Origin: Bizionia paragorgiae
GTDB taxonomy: Bacteria; Bacteroidota; Bacteroidia; Flavobacteriales; Flavobacteriaceae
Direction: 5' to 3'
Assembly (NCBI RefSeq): GCF_900107625.1
Contig: NZ_FNQK01000001.1
Span: 1-64,000, forward strand
DNA length: 64,000 bases
Made by a program: the position numbers and the translations under genes. Below are positions 9,317 through 20,168 of the stretch, one piece after another (within the stretch, counting starts at the first letter, position 1; every line of letters starts with the position of its first letter). The notes beneath the pieces were generated by a model. The model did no database searches. It was not told where the DNA came from and saw only the letters and a program-made list of their open reading frames with translations.

Positions 9317-9952
9317 CTATTTTATCACTATTGGAGGCCCCATAAATTTTGGTTTCACAGCAAAAACCACATCAATTAAGGCTTTAGTTCTCGCAAAATA
9401 CTCGCGTATTTGAGTTTTTACCCCTCCTTTTATGGAGACGTCTTTAGCATTATAACCAATAGCATCTATACCCTGTCTTTGCGCTATAAAAATAGCCCTC
9501 TCGTTATGAAATTTTTGAGATATAATAGTGATTCGATCCTGACCAAAAATGTGTTTCGCCCGAACTACAGAATCTAAGGTTCTAAAACCCGCAAAGTCCA
9601 AGAAAATCTTATGCTCGGGAATTCCGTTTTTAATAAGTTCATTTTTAAAGTCTGTTGGCTCGTCGTAAAACGCATTACTATTGTCTCCGCTTACCAAAAT
9701 AAAATCTATTTTCCCAGCATTATACAAGTCAACCGTAGCCTTTATGCGGTATTTAAAATACCTATTAATTTGACCGTTAGCCCTTCTTTTTGACGTTCCA
9801 AGAACCAAGCCTACACGATTTTTATCAATTTTTGAAACTTCAGTAAAGGTTTTGTTTTTAGCAGAATACTCTATAACTGTATTACCAAGAAGCAATAAGA
9901 AAACCGCTAGTAAAACCAGGAAAACAACGCTAAAATTAATTTTTCTTTTCAT
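9317..9952 (-). CDS. SanA/YdcF-family (DUF218) envelope protein
   Basis: An N-terminal membrane segment (about residues 8-25) is followed by a DUF218 domain. The family pattern is present: VGLVLGTSKR near residues 48-57, the DLYNAG...FILVSGDN block, then TLDSVVRAKHIFG and SQKFHNERA with a conserved His. Escherichia coli SanA affects envelope permeability and vancomycin resistance at high temperature; the biochemical activity of the family is not established. It is monocistronic as far as can be seen, with 143 bases to moxR upstream. Confidence 0.85.
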   Translation of the reverse strand: MKRKINFSVVFLVLLAVFLLLLGNTVIEYSAKNKTFTEVSKIDKNRVGLVLGTSKRRANGQINRYFKYRIKATVDLYNAGKIDFILVSGDNSNAFYDEPTDFKNELIKNGIPEHKIFLDFAGFRTLDSVVRAKHIFGQDRITIISQKFHNERAIFIAQRQGIDAIGYNAKDVSIKGGVKTQIREYFARTKALIDVVFAVKPKFMGPPIVIK

Positions 9953-10095
9953 GGTATTCTTAGGACAACAATAGAATTATAACTTTTGTATTAAAGTCAT
10001 AAAAACTGTTATTAATACATCCCGAGCTTAAAATCGTATTAAATGCAGATACGCCTTCTTAGGCCTAACGACATAAAAGCAAAATCATTAGAGCT

Positions 10096-11049
10096 TTAAA
10101 ACAGACTTTTAATAATCTGTTCTTCGGTTACACCTTCGGCTTCGGCTTTGTAGTTTTTAATAATACGGTGTCTAAGAATACTAAAAGCTACCGCTTGAAC
10201 ATTCTCGATATCTGGAGAAAACTTCCCTTGAACCGCGGCATGTGTTTTCGCTGCTAGGATAAGGTTTTGTGAAGCTCTTGGCCCTGCACCCCAATCGATA
10301 TATTTTTTCACTAAATCACTAGCAGTATCTTTATTTGGTCGTGTTTTAGCCACCATAGAAACCGCATATTCAATAACATTATCAGCTACAGGAATTCGTC
10401 TAATAAGATCTTGAAAGTCTATAATTTCTTGTGCAGTAAATAAGGCATTAACCTCAGATTTCACATTAGAAGTCGTTGCTTTTACAACATCTACTTCTTC
10501 CTGAAAGGAAGGGTAATCCAGATGTATAGCAAACATAAAACGATCTAATTGCGCTTCTGGTAAGGGATAAGTCCCCTCTTGCTCAATAGGGTTTTGTGTT
10601 GCTAGTACAAAATAAGGCAAGTCTAATTTATAGTGATGTCCAGCAACAGTTACCGAACGTTCTTGCATAGCCTCTAATAAAGCAGCTTGTGTTTTTGGAG
10701 GCGTACGATTAATTTCATCGGCAAGTATAATATTCGAAAAAATTGGTCCTTTTAAGAATTTAAAATTTCTATTTTCATCTAGAATTTCACTCCCTAAAAT
10801 ATCACTAGGCATTAAATCCGGGGTGAACTGAATACGTTTAAAATCTAATCCTAATGATTTAGCAATGGTATTTACCATTAAAGTTTTTGCGAGACCTGGC
10901 ACTCCAATTAACAACGCGTGACCTCCAGAAAAAATGGAGATTAAAATTTGATCGACTACGGCATCTTGGCCAACAATAACTTTGGCTATTTCCTGCTTTA
11001 AATCGGTGTATTTTTGTACTAATTGTTTAATTGCTGCTACGTCTGACAT
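10096..11049 (-). CDS. MoxR-family AAA+ ATPase
   Basis: A chaperone-like ATPase of the MoxR group. Walker A is GVPGLAKT (49-56), Walker B is ILADEINR with D111-E112, followed by the sensor ATQNPIEQEGTYPLPEAQLDRF region and a C-terminal helical lid. MoxR proteins usually act with a von Willebrand factor A protein (often DUF58) encoded next door; none is present downstream here. Instead it is the last gene of an envelope-folding operon, 10 bases after a parvulin gene. Confidence 0.92.
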   Translation of the reverse strand: MSDVAAIKQLVQKYTDLKQEIAKVIVGQDAVVDQILISIFSGGHALLIGVPGLAKTLMVNTIAKSLGLDFKRIQFTPDLMPSDILGSEILDENRNFKFLKGPIFSNIILADEINRTPPKTQAALLEAMQERSVTVAGHHYKLDLPYFVLATQNPIEQEGTYPLPEAQLDRFMFAIHLDYPSFQEEVDVVKATTSNVKSEVNALFTAQEIIDFQDLIRRIPVADNVIEYAVSMVAKTRPNKDTASDLVKKYIDWGAGPRASQNLILAAKTHAAVQGKFSPDIENVQAVAFSILRHRIIKNYKAEAEGVTEEQIIKSLF

Positions 11050-11059
11050 ACTTAAAACT

Positions 11060-12508
11060 CTATTTTTTTAACCAGTTACTATTAAATTGGCAATCTTTAT
11101 AGCTATCACTAATTTTAATGTACGTATCCATTATTTTTTCTTCCTGCCATTTACCAATAATGTTCAAACGTTTTTCATTTAAAGCTAATTCTTTTATTTT
11201 TAAATAATCACGAGAATAATTAGCTTCATGCTCATCAATTCTATCTGTAACCGTAACAATTTTAAACTTTATATCACCTGTTCTATCTTGATCAGTAATC
11301 ACTTCAGAAACCTCGTTATTTTCCAGACCTTGCAGTTGACCATATAATTCAGGATCCATTTTTGTTAATTCGAAATTATAATCTTGAGTTTGAGGATTTA
11401 TTAATTGTCCACCTTGAAACTTAGTTTTCACTTCATCACTAGACTCTTTAGCTGCATCAGCGAAGGTTATATTACCATCAATAATATTTTGACGGATATT
11501 TTCTAGTTTGGCTTTAGCCTCTTGAACAGCTTCATTAGTTACCTCGGGAATTAATAAAATATGACGGACGTCGTACTCTTGTCCTCTAATTTTCTCTAAT
11601 AAAACAATATGATATCCAAATTCTGTTTTAAAGGGTTCTGATATTTGTCCTTCTTGTAACGAAAAAGCCACTTCCCTAAACTCTTTAACCATTTGTGGTT
11701 TACTACGATTTAAAGTATATAACCCCCCTTTAGACTTTGAAGCTAAATCATCTGTATATAAAACCACTTTAGATCTGAAGTTGGCACCGTTTTCTTCTAC
11801 ATCTTTTTTGAATTCATTTAAACGATCGATTGCACGCTGAACACTTTCAGGCTCCACAACAGGTTTAACAACAATTTCAGCTACTTTTAATTCTGTACCA
11901 AAAATTGGACGCTCATCGGCAGGAATATTATTAAAAAAAACACGCACCTCTTCTGGAGTTATTTCAACACCATCAATAATTTTCCTCTGCATTTCTGAGG
12001 CTAATTTGTTTCCTTTATTCAATTCAAACATTTCATCTTTTAAAGTTTTTTCCGTATCCTTTTTATAAAACTCTAAAACCTCTGAAAGATCACCTTTAAA
12101 TTGAATTTTAAATTGTTCGACTTGTTGGTTAACATACGATCTGATTTCAGCATCACTTACAACAATACTATCTTGGATCGCATGGTGTGCATATAGTTTA
12201 TCTTCTAAAAGTTTGCCAAACAGCTCACACCTAGAAAAATTTGCAGGATCACCACCTTGAGCTTTAATTTGTAATTCGGTTTTATCAATATCCGAATCTA
12301 AAATAATAAAATCACCTACAACAGCGGCAACACCATCGATTTTTGATTCAACAAATGGCTGAATAGTGTCAGTTATTACTTTTTCTTGAGGTTTATCCTC
12401 TATAATTTCTTGAGCAAAAAGCCCCGTTGCGGCAAAAATAGATATGCTTAACGCTAAAATATTTTTCAAGTTACTTGTAGATTTCAAATTGTTTATTTTT
12501 AATAGCAT
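11060..12508 (-). CDS. SurA-like periplasmic peptidylprolyl isomerase
   Basis: A two-domain parvulin-type chaperone for outer-membrane protein folding. A signal sequence ends at about residue 32 (GLFAQ), followed by a SurA-like N-terminal helical region and two parvulin repeats: about 200-310 (ending EPFKTEFGYHIVLLEK) and about 314-425 starting DVRHILLIPE. The ATG at 12508 overlaps the upstream gene by 38 bases; a TTG 15 codons in would shorten the leader while keeping the signal peptide. It lies between a lipoprotein gene and moxR in a four-gene operon. Confidence 0.9.
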   Translation of the reverse strand: MLLKINNLKSTSNLKNILALSISIFAATGLFAQEIIEDKPQEKVITDTIQPFVESKIDGVAAVVGDFIILDSDIDKTELQIKAQGGDPANFSRCELFGKLLEDKLYAHHAIQDSIVVSDAEIRSYVNQQVEQFKIQFKGDLSEVLEFYKKDTEKTLKDEMFELNKGNKLASEMQRKIIDGVEITPEEVRVFFNNIPADERPIFGTELKVAEIVVKPVVEPESVQRAIDRLNEFKKDVEENGANFRSKVVLYTDDLASKSKGGLYTLNRSKPQMVKEFREVAFSLQEGQISEPFKTEFGYHIVLLEKIRGQEYDVRHILLIPEVTNEAVQEAKAKLENIRQNIIDGNITFADAAKESSDEVKTKFQGGQLINPQTQDYNFELTKMDPELYGQLQGLENNEVSEVITDQDRTGDIKFKIVTVTDRIDEHEANYSRDYLKIKELALNEKRLNIIGKWQEEKIMDTYIKISDSYKDCQFNSNWLKK

Positions 12509-13319
12509 CTTTTGTGATGTCTTTTTCTAATTGATTAATTAATTCTAATTTCCTTCTATTCACAACTATTTGGCGTATTGTAGGTCTTACATATTCCAAC
12601 GGCGCCGTGTCGTTTCTTAAAAGTACATCGTTAATTTGCATCAAATATAATCCTAATGAGTCGTTGAGTCGTATAAAATTAGTTTTTTTTAACAAAATGT
12701 CTTTGTTCTCGACATTTACCACAGGGATTTTATTCAACACTTGACTTACGCGAATCCAAACCGAATCGTTTAATGAAAAAGATCTAAAATGAATTGAAAT
12801 AGAATCTAATTCCCGTTGATCCTTTTTATTAAAGCGTTTAAACTTAGTTTCAATAGCATTTACATCTTGTCGATTAGGATCTAATTTTATGTATCGAAAT
12901 TTTATAAGTTCTTCATTTAATTTAAAGGCCGTTTTATTTTCTTCATAATAAGCAGCAGCTTCACTTTTGCTTACCGCTGTATCTAAACTCTTATAAACTA
13001 AAGCTTCTAAATACGCTTTACTATAGAGATCCGTTTTATATTGCTCTACTAATTCATTAAACTCCTGTTGCTTCTCCTCTTTTAAATTGAGTTCTGCTCC
13101 GCCTACCAAAAGCCTACGAGTTGCCCAGCGGTTAATGTAATTATTGACTAATATTATACTATCTTCTTTGGTATAATTTTCGGGCAAAATATCTTTTAAA
13201 TCGCTTTTATACAAATAGGAATCGATCGCTCTTGCCACAACATCTTCCTCTTGTTTAGGCTGAAAATACTCACAAGAAAAAAAGATAGTGAGTAGCAGAA
13301 TGTAGATTATATTTTTAAT
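12471..13319 (-). CDS. SurA/parvulin-operon lipoprotein with non-standard start
   Basis: The frame encodes a clear lipoprotein signal (LLLTIFFSC with a lipobox Cys) about 15 codons into the frame, then about 265 periplasmic residues that are mostly helical and resemble the chaperone part of SurA-like isomerases without a recognisable parvulin domain. No ATG, GTG or TTG exists upstream of the signal before an in-frame stop. The best starts are ATT at 13319, which overlaps the upstream stop as ATTAA, or CTG at 13328. A GTG at 13238 would delete the whole lipoprotein signal. It sits between two parvulin genes, so it probably works with them. The start is inferred. Confidence 0.72.
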   Translation of the reverse strand: MKNIIYILLLTIFFSCEYFQPKQEEDVVARAIDSYLYKSDLKDILPENYTKEDSIILVNNYINRWATRRLLVGGAELNLKEEKQQEFNELVEQYKTDLYSKAYLEALVYKSLDTAVSKSEAAAYYEENKTAFKLNEELIKFRYIKLDPNRQDVNAIETKFKRFNKKDQRELDSISIHFRSFSLNDSVWIRVSQVLNKIPVVNVENKDILLKKTNFIRLNDSLGLYLMQINDVLLRNDTAPLEYVRPTIRQIVVNRRKLELINQLEKDITKDAIKNKQFEIYK

Positions 13320-15252
13320 TGTTTTCAGATTTAAGAGTTGTCCTTACTTCTTTTAAAACGTCTTCGTTTACTTTTATAGTATACGTACTAGCTAAGTCTT
13401 TTAGCCATTCCTTTTCTTTTTGTACTTGGAAATCACTAATCACTTGTCCTTTACAATCCTCGAAACTTTTTAGCTTAGACTCTGATGCACTGTTTATTTT
13501 CACCACAACATACGCATCGTTATGTTTATAAACTTTAGAAACACCTACGGCAATCTTTAGTTTCTTAGGAAGTGCTTGATGCTCTATTTCCAAGTCTCCA
13601 GTTGTAAAAGTAACATTAACAGTTTCTTTTGTGTTCAGCTCATTTTTTATTTCCGCTACGCTAAGCTCATCTTTTAAACGTTTCGCAACCGTTTTTATAG
13701 TTCGTTTATTGGCTGAAGAAGCCACTATAGCGTCAATAGTTTCACCTGTTACATATTTAGACTTATGCGTATTGTAATAGGCTTTGAGCCCTAGACTATC
13801 GTTTTTGGCTGCATTCCATATTTCGGTTTCCATTAAATTGAATAACAAAATACCATCTCTATATTCCTCGATAATATTAGCGTATTCTTTATTTTCATTT
13901 ATTAAATTATCTTCTTGATAAGAAAATAATGCCTTTTCCAAAAAGGAGTTATACGCCTGTTCTACTATACTGCTCAGTTTTTTTTCGGTTTGGTTTAGGT
14001 ACTGATGTTTTAGTAGGTAATCACTAAAATCACCGGTATTAAACGCTCTGTTTTCAATTTTTAAAAATGGAGTATCGGCTTTAAAATCTGATGGAAGCTC
14101 CCATTTTTTATTCAAAAAATCATTGGTAAGGATCGACTCAAAATAAGATAAATCTACATTATCTTCATTAATGGTATATCGCGATTTTAAACTCTCTAAA
14201 CGCGAAGTGTTTATAAGTTGAGAGCGGGAGTCGCGTTTAATTCTACTAATCAATTCATTCCTTAAATCTTTTAATGGTGGTGTTCCACTCTTGTCGTACA
14301 ATTTAATAATATGCCAGCCGTACTCACTTCTTATCGGCTCACTTATATCCCCCTTTGATTTTAAATTAAACGCCACATCTTCAAAGCGTGTAGAACTTAA
14401 ATCGCCACTTGAAAATGGCTTTAGTCGCCCACCACTGACTGATGAACTAGGGTCTTCTGAATATTGTTTCGCTAAGGACTCGAACTCCTCCCCTTGCTGA
14501 ATTCTTTTATAAATCTCATTTACTTTAGTCTCATCATTTTTAATCATAATGTGCCCTACAGTAACCTCGCCTCTTGCTTTTCTTTTATCTAAAACCTGTA
14601 CAATATGGTAACCAAATCGTGTTGTAAAAGGTTTAGACACCTCACCCTCCGGCGTGTTATACGCTACATTCTCGAATTCATAAACCATTTTTAGCGCGCT
14701 AAAATAGCCTAAGTTTTCTGCGAAAACAGATGTTCCATTATGCACCGCTTTTTTAACAGCATCAAAACCATCGCTTTTAATATCATCACGTAGTTTCAAT
14801 AAGGTGTTGTAAGCCGCTAACGAGTCTTTAGATGTTGCATTCTTATTAAGTCTAATCAATACATGATTAGCATTAACTTCATTATTTAATCGGTAATAGG
14901 CCTCATTTACTAATTCTTCGGTAACCTCTGTATCTAAAATAAAGTTTTTAGCTAATTGTTTTTTATACCCTTCGAGTTCTTTTTTATAATCGGCATCTTC
15001 ATTGTATTTTAATCTCTTAGCTTCAGCTAATTTTAATTTATATTGAATAAAGAGCTTAAGGTATTCCTCGACATTCTTTTGAGATTCATCTTGAACTAAA
15101 TCTAAATTTTTATTGAAAACCCTTACAAATTCCGAAGCATAGGTTGGCGTTCCATTTACGGTAAATAATATTTTTTCACTGTCTTGAGAAAAGCCGGTAA
15201 AGACAATTCCTAAACACAAATAAATAAAGCAAAGGACATTTTTTAATCTCAT
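13315..15252 (-). CDS. Large periplasmic parvulin-type peptidylprolyl isomerase
   Basis: The signal peptide begins at ATG 15252 (MRLKNVLCF...) and ends near FTGFSQ; the TTG extension to 15318 would place 22 residues ahead of it and overlap the promoter, so I reject it. Two parvulin domains follow an N-terminal helical region: about residues 125-225 and about 230-330 (the second starting EVTVGHIMIKND and ending SEYGWHIIKLYDK). A long C-terminal half of about 300 residues resembles a second chaperone arm. It is the first gene of the operon leading to moxR and probably folds outer-membrane proteins. Confidence 0.9.
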   Translation of the reverse strand: MRLKNVLCFIYLCLGIVFTGFSQDSEKILFTVNGTPTYASEFVRVFNKNLDLVQDESQKNVEEYLKLFIQYKLKLAEAKRLKYNEDADYKKELEGYKKQLAKNFILDTEVTEELVNEAYYRLNNEVNANHVLIRLNKNATSKDSLAAYNTLLKLRDDIKSDGFDAVKKAVHNGTSVFAENLGYFSALKMVYEFENVAYNTPEGEVSKPFTTRFGYHIVQVLDKRKARGEVTVGHIMIKNDETKVNEIYKRIQQGEEFESLAKQYSEDPSSSVSGGRLKPFSSGDLSSTRFEDVAFNLKSKGDISEPIRSEYGWHIIKLYDKSGTPPLKDLRNELISRIKRDSRSQLINTSRLESLKSRYTINEDNVDLSYFESILTNDFLNKKWELPSDFKADTPFLKIENRAFNTGDFSDYLLKHQYLNQTEKKLSSIVEQAYNSFLEKALFSYQEDNLINENKEYANIIEEYRDGILLFNLMETEIWNAAKNDSLGLKAYYNTHKSKYVTGETIDAIVASSANKRTIKTVAKRLKDELSVAEIKNELNTKETVNVTFTTGDLEIEHQALPKKLKIAVGVSKVYKHNDAYVVVKINSASESKLKSFEDCKGQVISDFQVQKEKEWLKDLASTYTIKVNEDVLKEVRTTLKSENN

Positions 15253-15276
15253 TATATCTATCGTTTTTAATAATTG

Positions 15277-15306
15277 CAAAAATAAGAATATTGGATTACT
15301 AATCAA
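15277..15306 (-). promoter_or_regulatory. Promoter of the parvulin-moxR operon
   Basis: On the minus strand TTG (15304-15306) is followed after 19 bases by TATTTTTG (15277-15284), a full match to the Bacteroidota promoter form, 24 bases upstream of the chosen ATG. Confidence 0.75.
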
Positions 15307-15474
15307 GCAAAACGGCAACGGACTCCAATCTTTAATTCTTATTATTTAAAGGCATACAAGATAGGAACTAATTTAAAATTTAAAGTATTTTTACCGAATA
15401 AAAGTAACCTTAATCGAGTGTTTGTCTCTACTAGTAAAAAAACACATATCTTAGCTTTTACATTTACTATTTTT

Positions 15475-15936
15475 ATGAAGTATACCACAACGGTAATAAT
15501 TGATATTTCACTTTCAGAATTCGTAAAAATCTTAACAGATTACAATGCTATTAAATATTGGCAGCGTGGATTTATTAGTTTTGAACATATCTCGGGTAAT
15601 TTTAGTCAGGTAGGCGCTACTATAAAACAGAATTATGATTTTGGTAAAGGATTGATTTCAGTCACGCAAACCATTAAGCACAGTAATTTACCTCACGAAA
15701 TTTTTCTAAATTACGATTCTAAGGGTATATGTACTTATCAAAAGAATTATTTTACCGAGCTATCCGAAAATAAAATCCAGTGGGTTTGTGAAACGCGCTG
15801 TTTCGCGACTAATTTTAAAACTAGGATGCTGACTTTGTTTATGCCTGGCGTATTTAAAAAACAAACGTCTATATACCTTAACGACTTTAAAAACTATGCC
15901 GAAACAGGCAAAATTGTAAATCATGCGAAAACTTAA
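15475..15936 (+). CDS. SRPBCC-fold (START/polyketide-cyclase-like) protein
   Basis: A 153-residue cytoplasmic protein with the pattern of the SRPBCC lipid/ligand-binding fold: an N-terminal strand (KYTTTVIIDI), a helix with LSEFVKILTDYNAIKYW, alternating strands, and a long C-terminal helix from GVFKKQTSIYLNDF. The ATG at 15475 is preferred over GTG 15418, which adds 19 unstructured residues. It overlaps the next small gene by 14 bases. The ligand is unknown. Confidence 0.75.
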   Translation: MKYTTTVIIDISLSEFVKILTDYNAIKYWQRGFISFEHISGNFSQVGATIKQNYDFGKGLISVTQTIKHSNLPHEIFLNYDSKGICTYQKNYFTELSENKIQWVCETRCFATNFKTRMLTLFMPGVFKKQTSIYLNDFKNYAETGKIVNHAKT

Positions 15937-16165
15937 ATTAATATGGGATTTTCGAGGTCCTGATAGTTTAAAAACTGCCCAACATCACGAGATTCACCTT
16001 AAAGAGTATATAGCGATAGAAAAACTGAGCTTAAATATCACAGGTTTTGAAGTGATTAGTGACAACCACACTATAGCTTTTATGGTTGTCAATGACGACG
16101 AGATGCGCCCTGTGCGTGATGCTTTAAAGCCACATCGCGGTCAATTATATACTGAGCAACCCTAA
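15923..16165 (+). CDS. Small conserved-looking hypothetical protein (80 aa)
   Basis: I do not recognise a named family. It is cytoplasmic and compact, with the features WDFRGPDS near the start, HHEIHLKEY at about 21-29, and an acidic NDDEMRPVRDALKPHRGQ tail. It overlaps the SRPBCC gene by 14 bases, so the two are probably co-translated and may act together. The pair is preceded by the divergent parvulin promoter region. Confidence 0.65.
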   Translation: MRKLKLIWDFRGPDSLKTAQHHEIHLKEYIAIEKLSLNITGFEVISDNHTIAFMVVNDDEMRPVRDALKPHRGQLYTEQP

Positions 16166-16282
16166 TTGGTGTTTTCAAGGCGTCTTTTCAATTAACGTAG
16201 CGCTTATTACGTTAAAATAGTTCTGTTTTTACGTTAAAAATTTTCTATTTTTAGGAGTAACGGTTATCTTATGGTGTATACA

Positions 16283-16909
16283 ATGAAACATCTCTTTATT
16301 TCCATATTAACCCTAATATATATGCCTATACAAGCGCAACATCAAATTCCTGAAGTTATAGCCCAGGAAGTTTCTACTGCCCTAACTTATTTTCCACAGT
16401 TAAAAAACACACCCATAGAATTTAAGTTTAAGAAAAACATTAAAAAATCCACTATGCAGGCTCAGCCTACTTTTGGCAGCCTCCTAAAATCAAAGAAAAA
16501 TCGCAGTTATGTTATTCTAATAAGTGAAACGGTTAAAATATCGGACACCACCTTTTTAACTAAAGATATACCGAGTCCTGTTTTAACTGGCTGGATAGGT
16601 CACGAATTGGGACATATAATGGATTACCGGTCGCGAAGCAATTTAAACCTTATTTGGTTTGGCTTTAAATATCTATTCTTCGACACCCATATTATTGATG
16701 CAGAACGCGCTGCTGACACCTTTGCTGTACAAGCGGGTATGTCCGATTACATTTTAAAAACGAAGGACTTTATTTTAAACCATTCTGATATCGATGCCGA
16801 TTATAAAAAGCGAATTGTTAAGTATTATTTATCACCGGAAGAGATTATGCATCTCCTAGAAAAAAAGTCTAAAAACGATAAAGATGGTATTATAAAAGTG
16901 ACGCTCTAA
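16283..16909 (+). CDS. Secreted zinc metallopeptidase-like protein (HELGH)
   Basis: A signal peptide starts at ATG 16283 (MKHLFISILTL, cleavage near IQAQ). The mature part carries the zinc-protease motif GHELGHIMDY (HExxH) and, about 30 residues later, DAERAAD with a candidate third-ligand Glu. This matches the M48-like or minigluzincin layout without membrane segments. The substrate is unknown. The first four residues from the upstream ATG at 16271 are probably not translated. Its 3' end overlaps the convergent GH3 gene by four bases. Confidence 0.75.
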   Translation: MKHLFISILTLIYMPIQAQHQIPEVIAQEVSTALTYFPQLKNTPIEFKFKKNIKKSTMQAQPTFGSLLKSKKNRSYVILISETVKISDTTFLTKDIPSPVLTGWIGHELGHIMDYRSRSNLNLIWFGFKYLFFDTHIIDAERAADTFAVQAGMSDYILKTKDFILNHSDIDADYKKRIVKYYLSPEEIMHLLEKKSKNDKDGIIKVTL

Positions 16910-18426
16910 GCACTCACAAAAGCCTCCCACTCTTTAAACTTATCCTCCCCCATAACGCGTTCCATTTTAACCTGACCGCCTTTCTTTTTATTGGCGCCAT
17001 TCCAATCGTGAAATACATCGGGACGCACTACATGCACTTTAACGCCTTCCAAGGCTTTACCTCTTGCCACCTTATAGTTTTTATTTGCCGATTTCAGGTA
17101 TTTATCTAAAGCTTCAGCAATAGTTTCTCCATCAGCTTGCAGAGTATCTGACCCCAAATACCACGAGTGATAAAAGCCATCATCGAATCGTTTTGCACAT
17201 AGGGTATATTCCGGAATGGTCGTTGAAAATTCCTCCTCTAAAAACCGAATGGCATCGTCTAATTTGTTTACCGATAATTGGGAACCTACCGTATTTAAAA
17301 AGAACTTTGTGCGGCCTGTAATTTTAATTTCGGCACGCTCTACATTAGTAAACGCAATCGTATCCCCTATAAGATAACGCCACGCGCCACTCACCGTACT
17401 CATTATTAAAACATAGTCTTGATCCAATGCCACATCTTTTAATGTGATACTAGGTGCATGATCTACAAGAGACCCGTCGGGTTTAATATAATCAGGATGA
17501 AATGGAACGAACTCAAAATAGATTCCGTTATTCGTCACTAATTGCATGGCATCTGTTTCTGGTCGGCTTTGAAAAGCAATAAAACCTTCCGATGCCAAAT
17601 AAGTATCGATAACTGTAATTGGGTGACCTAGCAAGGCATTAAAACTCTTTTCATAGGGTCCGAAAGCTACCCCACCCGAGGTATAAACTTGTAAATTCGG
17701 CCAGATTTCATGAATATGATTGGCATTATGATAATCAATAACAGCCTTCATCATAAGCTCCATCCATGATGGAATACCACTTAAAGCTCCAATATCCCAT
17801 TCTTTAGCGCGCTTAGCTATAGTAGCAACCCGCGTATCCCAATCGTCAATTTTAGCAATATCTTCACCGGGCTTATAATAGCCCTTAAACCAAAAAGGAA
17901 TATTACTGGCACTAATACCGCTGATTTCTCCTTCTAAATGATTCTCTTTTTCTGTCAAGTTTGTTGAACTCCCCAACATCATTACCTCCTTACTAAAAAA
18001 ATCGGCAGGCAAATCAAAACTACTTAAAGCTGTAACTTGCTGTATTCCGGCTTCGCGAATAGCAGCTATCATCGCATCGGTAACAGGGATACGCTTACTA
18101 GTCTTACCTGTAGTCCCTGAGCTTAAAGCATAATACGATGGTGCACCTGGCCAAGTAACATCCTGCTCACCCTGGTGAAGTTTATTCCACCACTGCTCAG
18201 AAATGGTATTATAATCGAAATAAGGAATAGTAGATGCAAAATCTTTAGCGATAGTCTTACTCTCTAATAGCCTTTCAAACTGATAAGCTTTACCAAACTG
18301 CGTTGCTTTGGCAGTTTCCAACAGGTGTATTAATACCCGCTCTTGTGCTTCAATAGGATTGACTTCTGGGGTTAATGAATCTTTTAAATGGATCGCTCCT
18401 TTAATTATATTTCCTAGAATCTCCAT
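16906..18426 (-). CDS. GH3-family acyl-adenylating enzyme
   Basis: A homologue of plant GH3 auxin-responsive acyl-acid amido synthetases, members of the adenylate-forming (ANL) superfamily. The phosphate-binding loop SSGTTGKTSKRIP (about residues 104-116), the YLASEGF motif for nucleotide binding and GDTIAFT with the following KITGRTKFFLN hinge region are visible. Plant enzymes conjugate amino acids to acids such as indole acetate; bacterial substrates are generally not known. The 506-residue length fits. It is a single gene with no metabolic neighbours. Confidence 0.9.
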   Translation of the reverse strand: MEILGNIIKGAIHLKDSLTPEVNPIEAQERVLIHLLETAKATQFGKAYQFERLLESKTIAKDFASTIPYFDYNTISEQWWNKLHQGEQDVTWPGAPSYYALSSGTTGKTSKRIPVTDAMIAAIREAGIQQVTALSSFDLPADFFSKEVMMLGSSTNLTEKENHLEGEISGISASNIPFWFKGYYKPGEDIAKIDDWDTRVATIAKRAKEWDIGALSGIPSWMELMMKAVIDYHNANHIHEIWPNLQVYTSGGVAFGPYEKSFNALLGHPITVIDTYLASEGFIAFQSRPETDAMQLVTNNGIYFEFVPFHPDYIKPDGSLVDHAPSITLKDVALDQDYVLIMSTVSGAWRYLIGDTIAFTNVERAEIKITGRTKFFLNTVGSQLSVNKLDDAIRFLEEEFSTTIPEYTLCAKRFDDGFYHSWYLGSDTLQADGETIAEALDKYLKSANKNYKVARGKALEGVKVHVVRPDVFHDWNGANKKKGGQVKMERVMGEDKFKEWEAFVSA

Positions 18427-18560
18427 TACTGATGTATTTTTCGGTTGGTTTCATTAAATATAGAAATAACACTTCACTTTTCAACTTTATTTAAAATAAG
18501 CTTAACAGAAGTAATAAAATAACATGCTCATCTTATAGCATTCCCTCTACAGTTTAGAGC

Positions 18561-18592
18561 AAAAAAAAGCCCCAACTAAGCGTTGGAGCTTT
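18561..18592 (-). terminator. Terminator downstream of guaB
   Basis: On the minus strand AAAGCTCCAAC and GTTGGGGCTTT pair (one G-T) around GCTTA, followed by eight T residues, 22 bases beyond the guaB stop. Confidence 0.9.
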
Positions 18593-18614
18593 ATACTATA
18601 TTATGAGTCTCAAA

Positions 18615-20114
<1,500 letters not shown>

Positions 20115-20168
20115 TTAAGGTATTTATTTTATTCTATCTCTATTTAATTTACTTATATAGTAATACGC

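Noticed and set aside
15253-15318. TTG-initiated extension of the large parvulin protein
   Set aside because: It would put 22 residues before a perfect signal peptide and start upstream of the -7 element.
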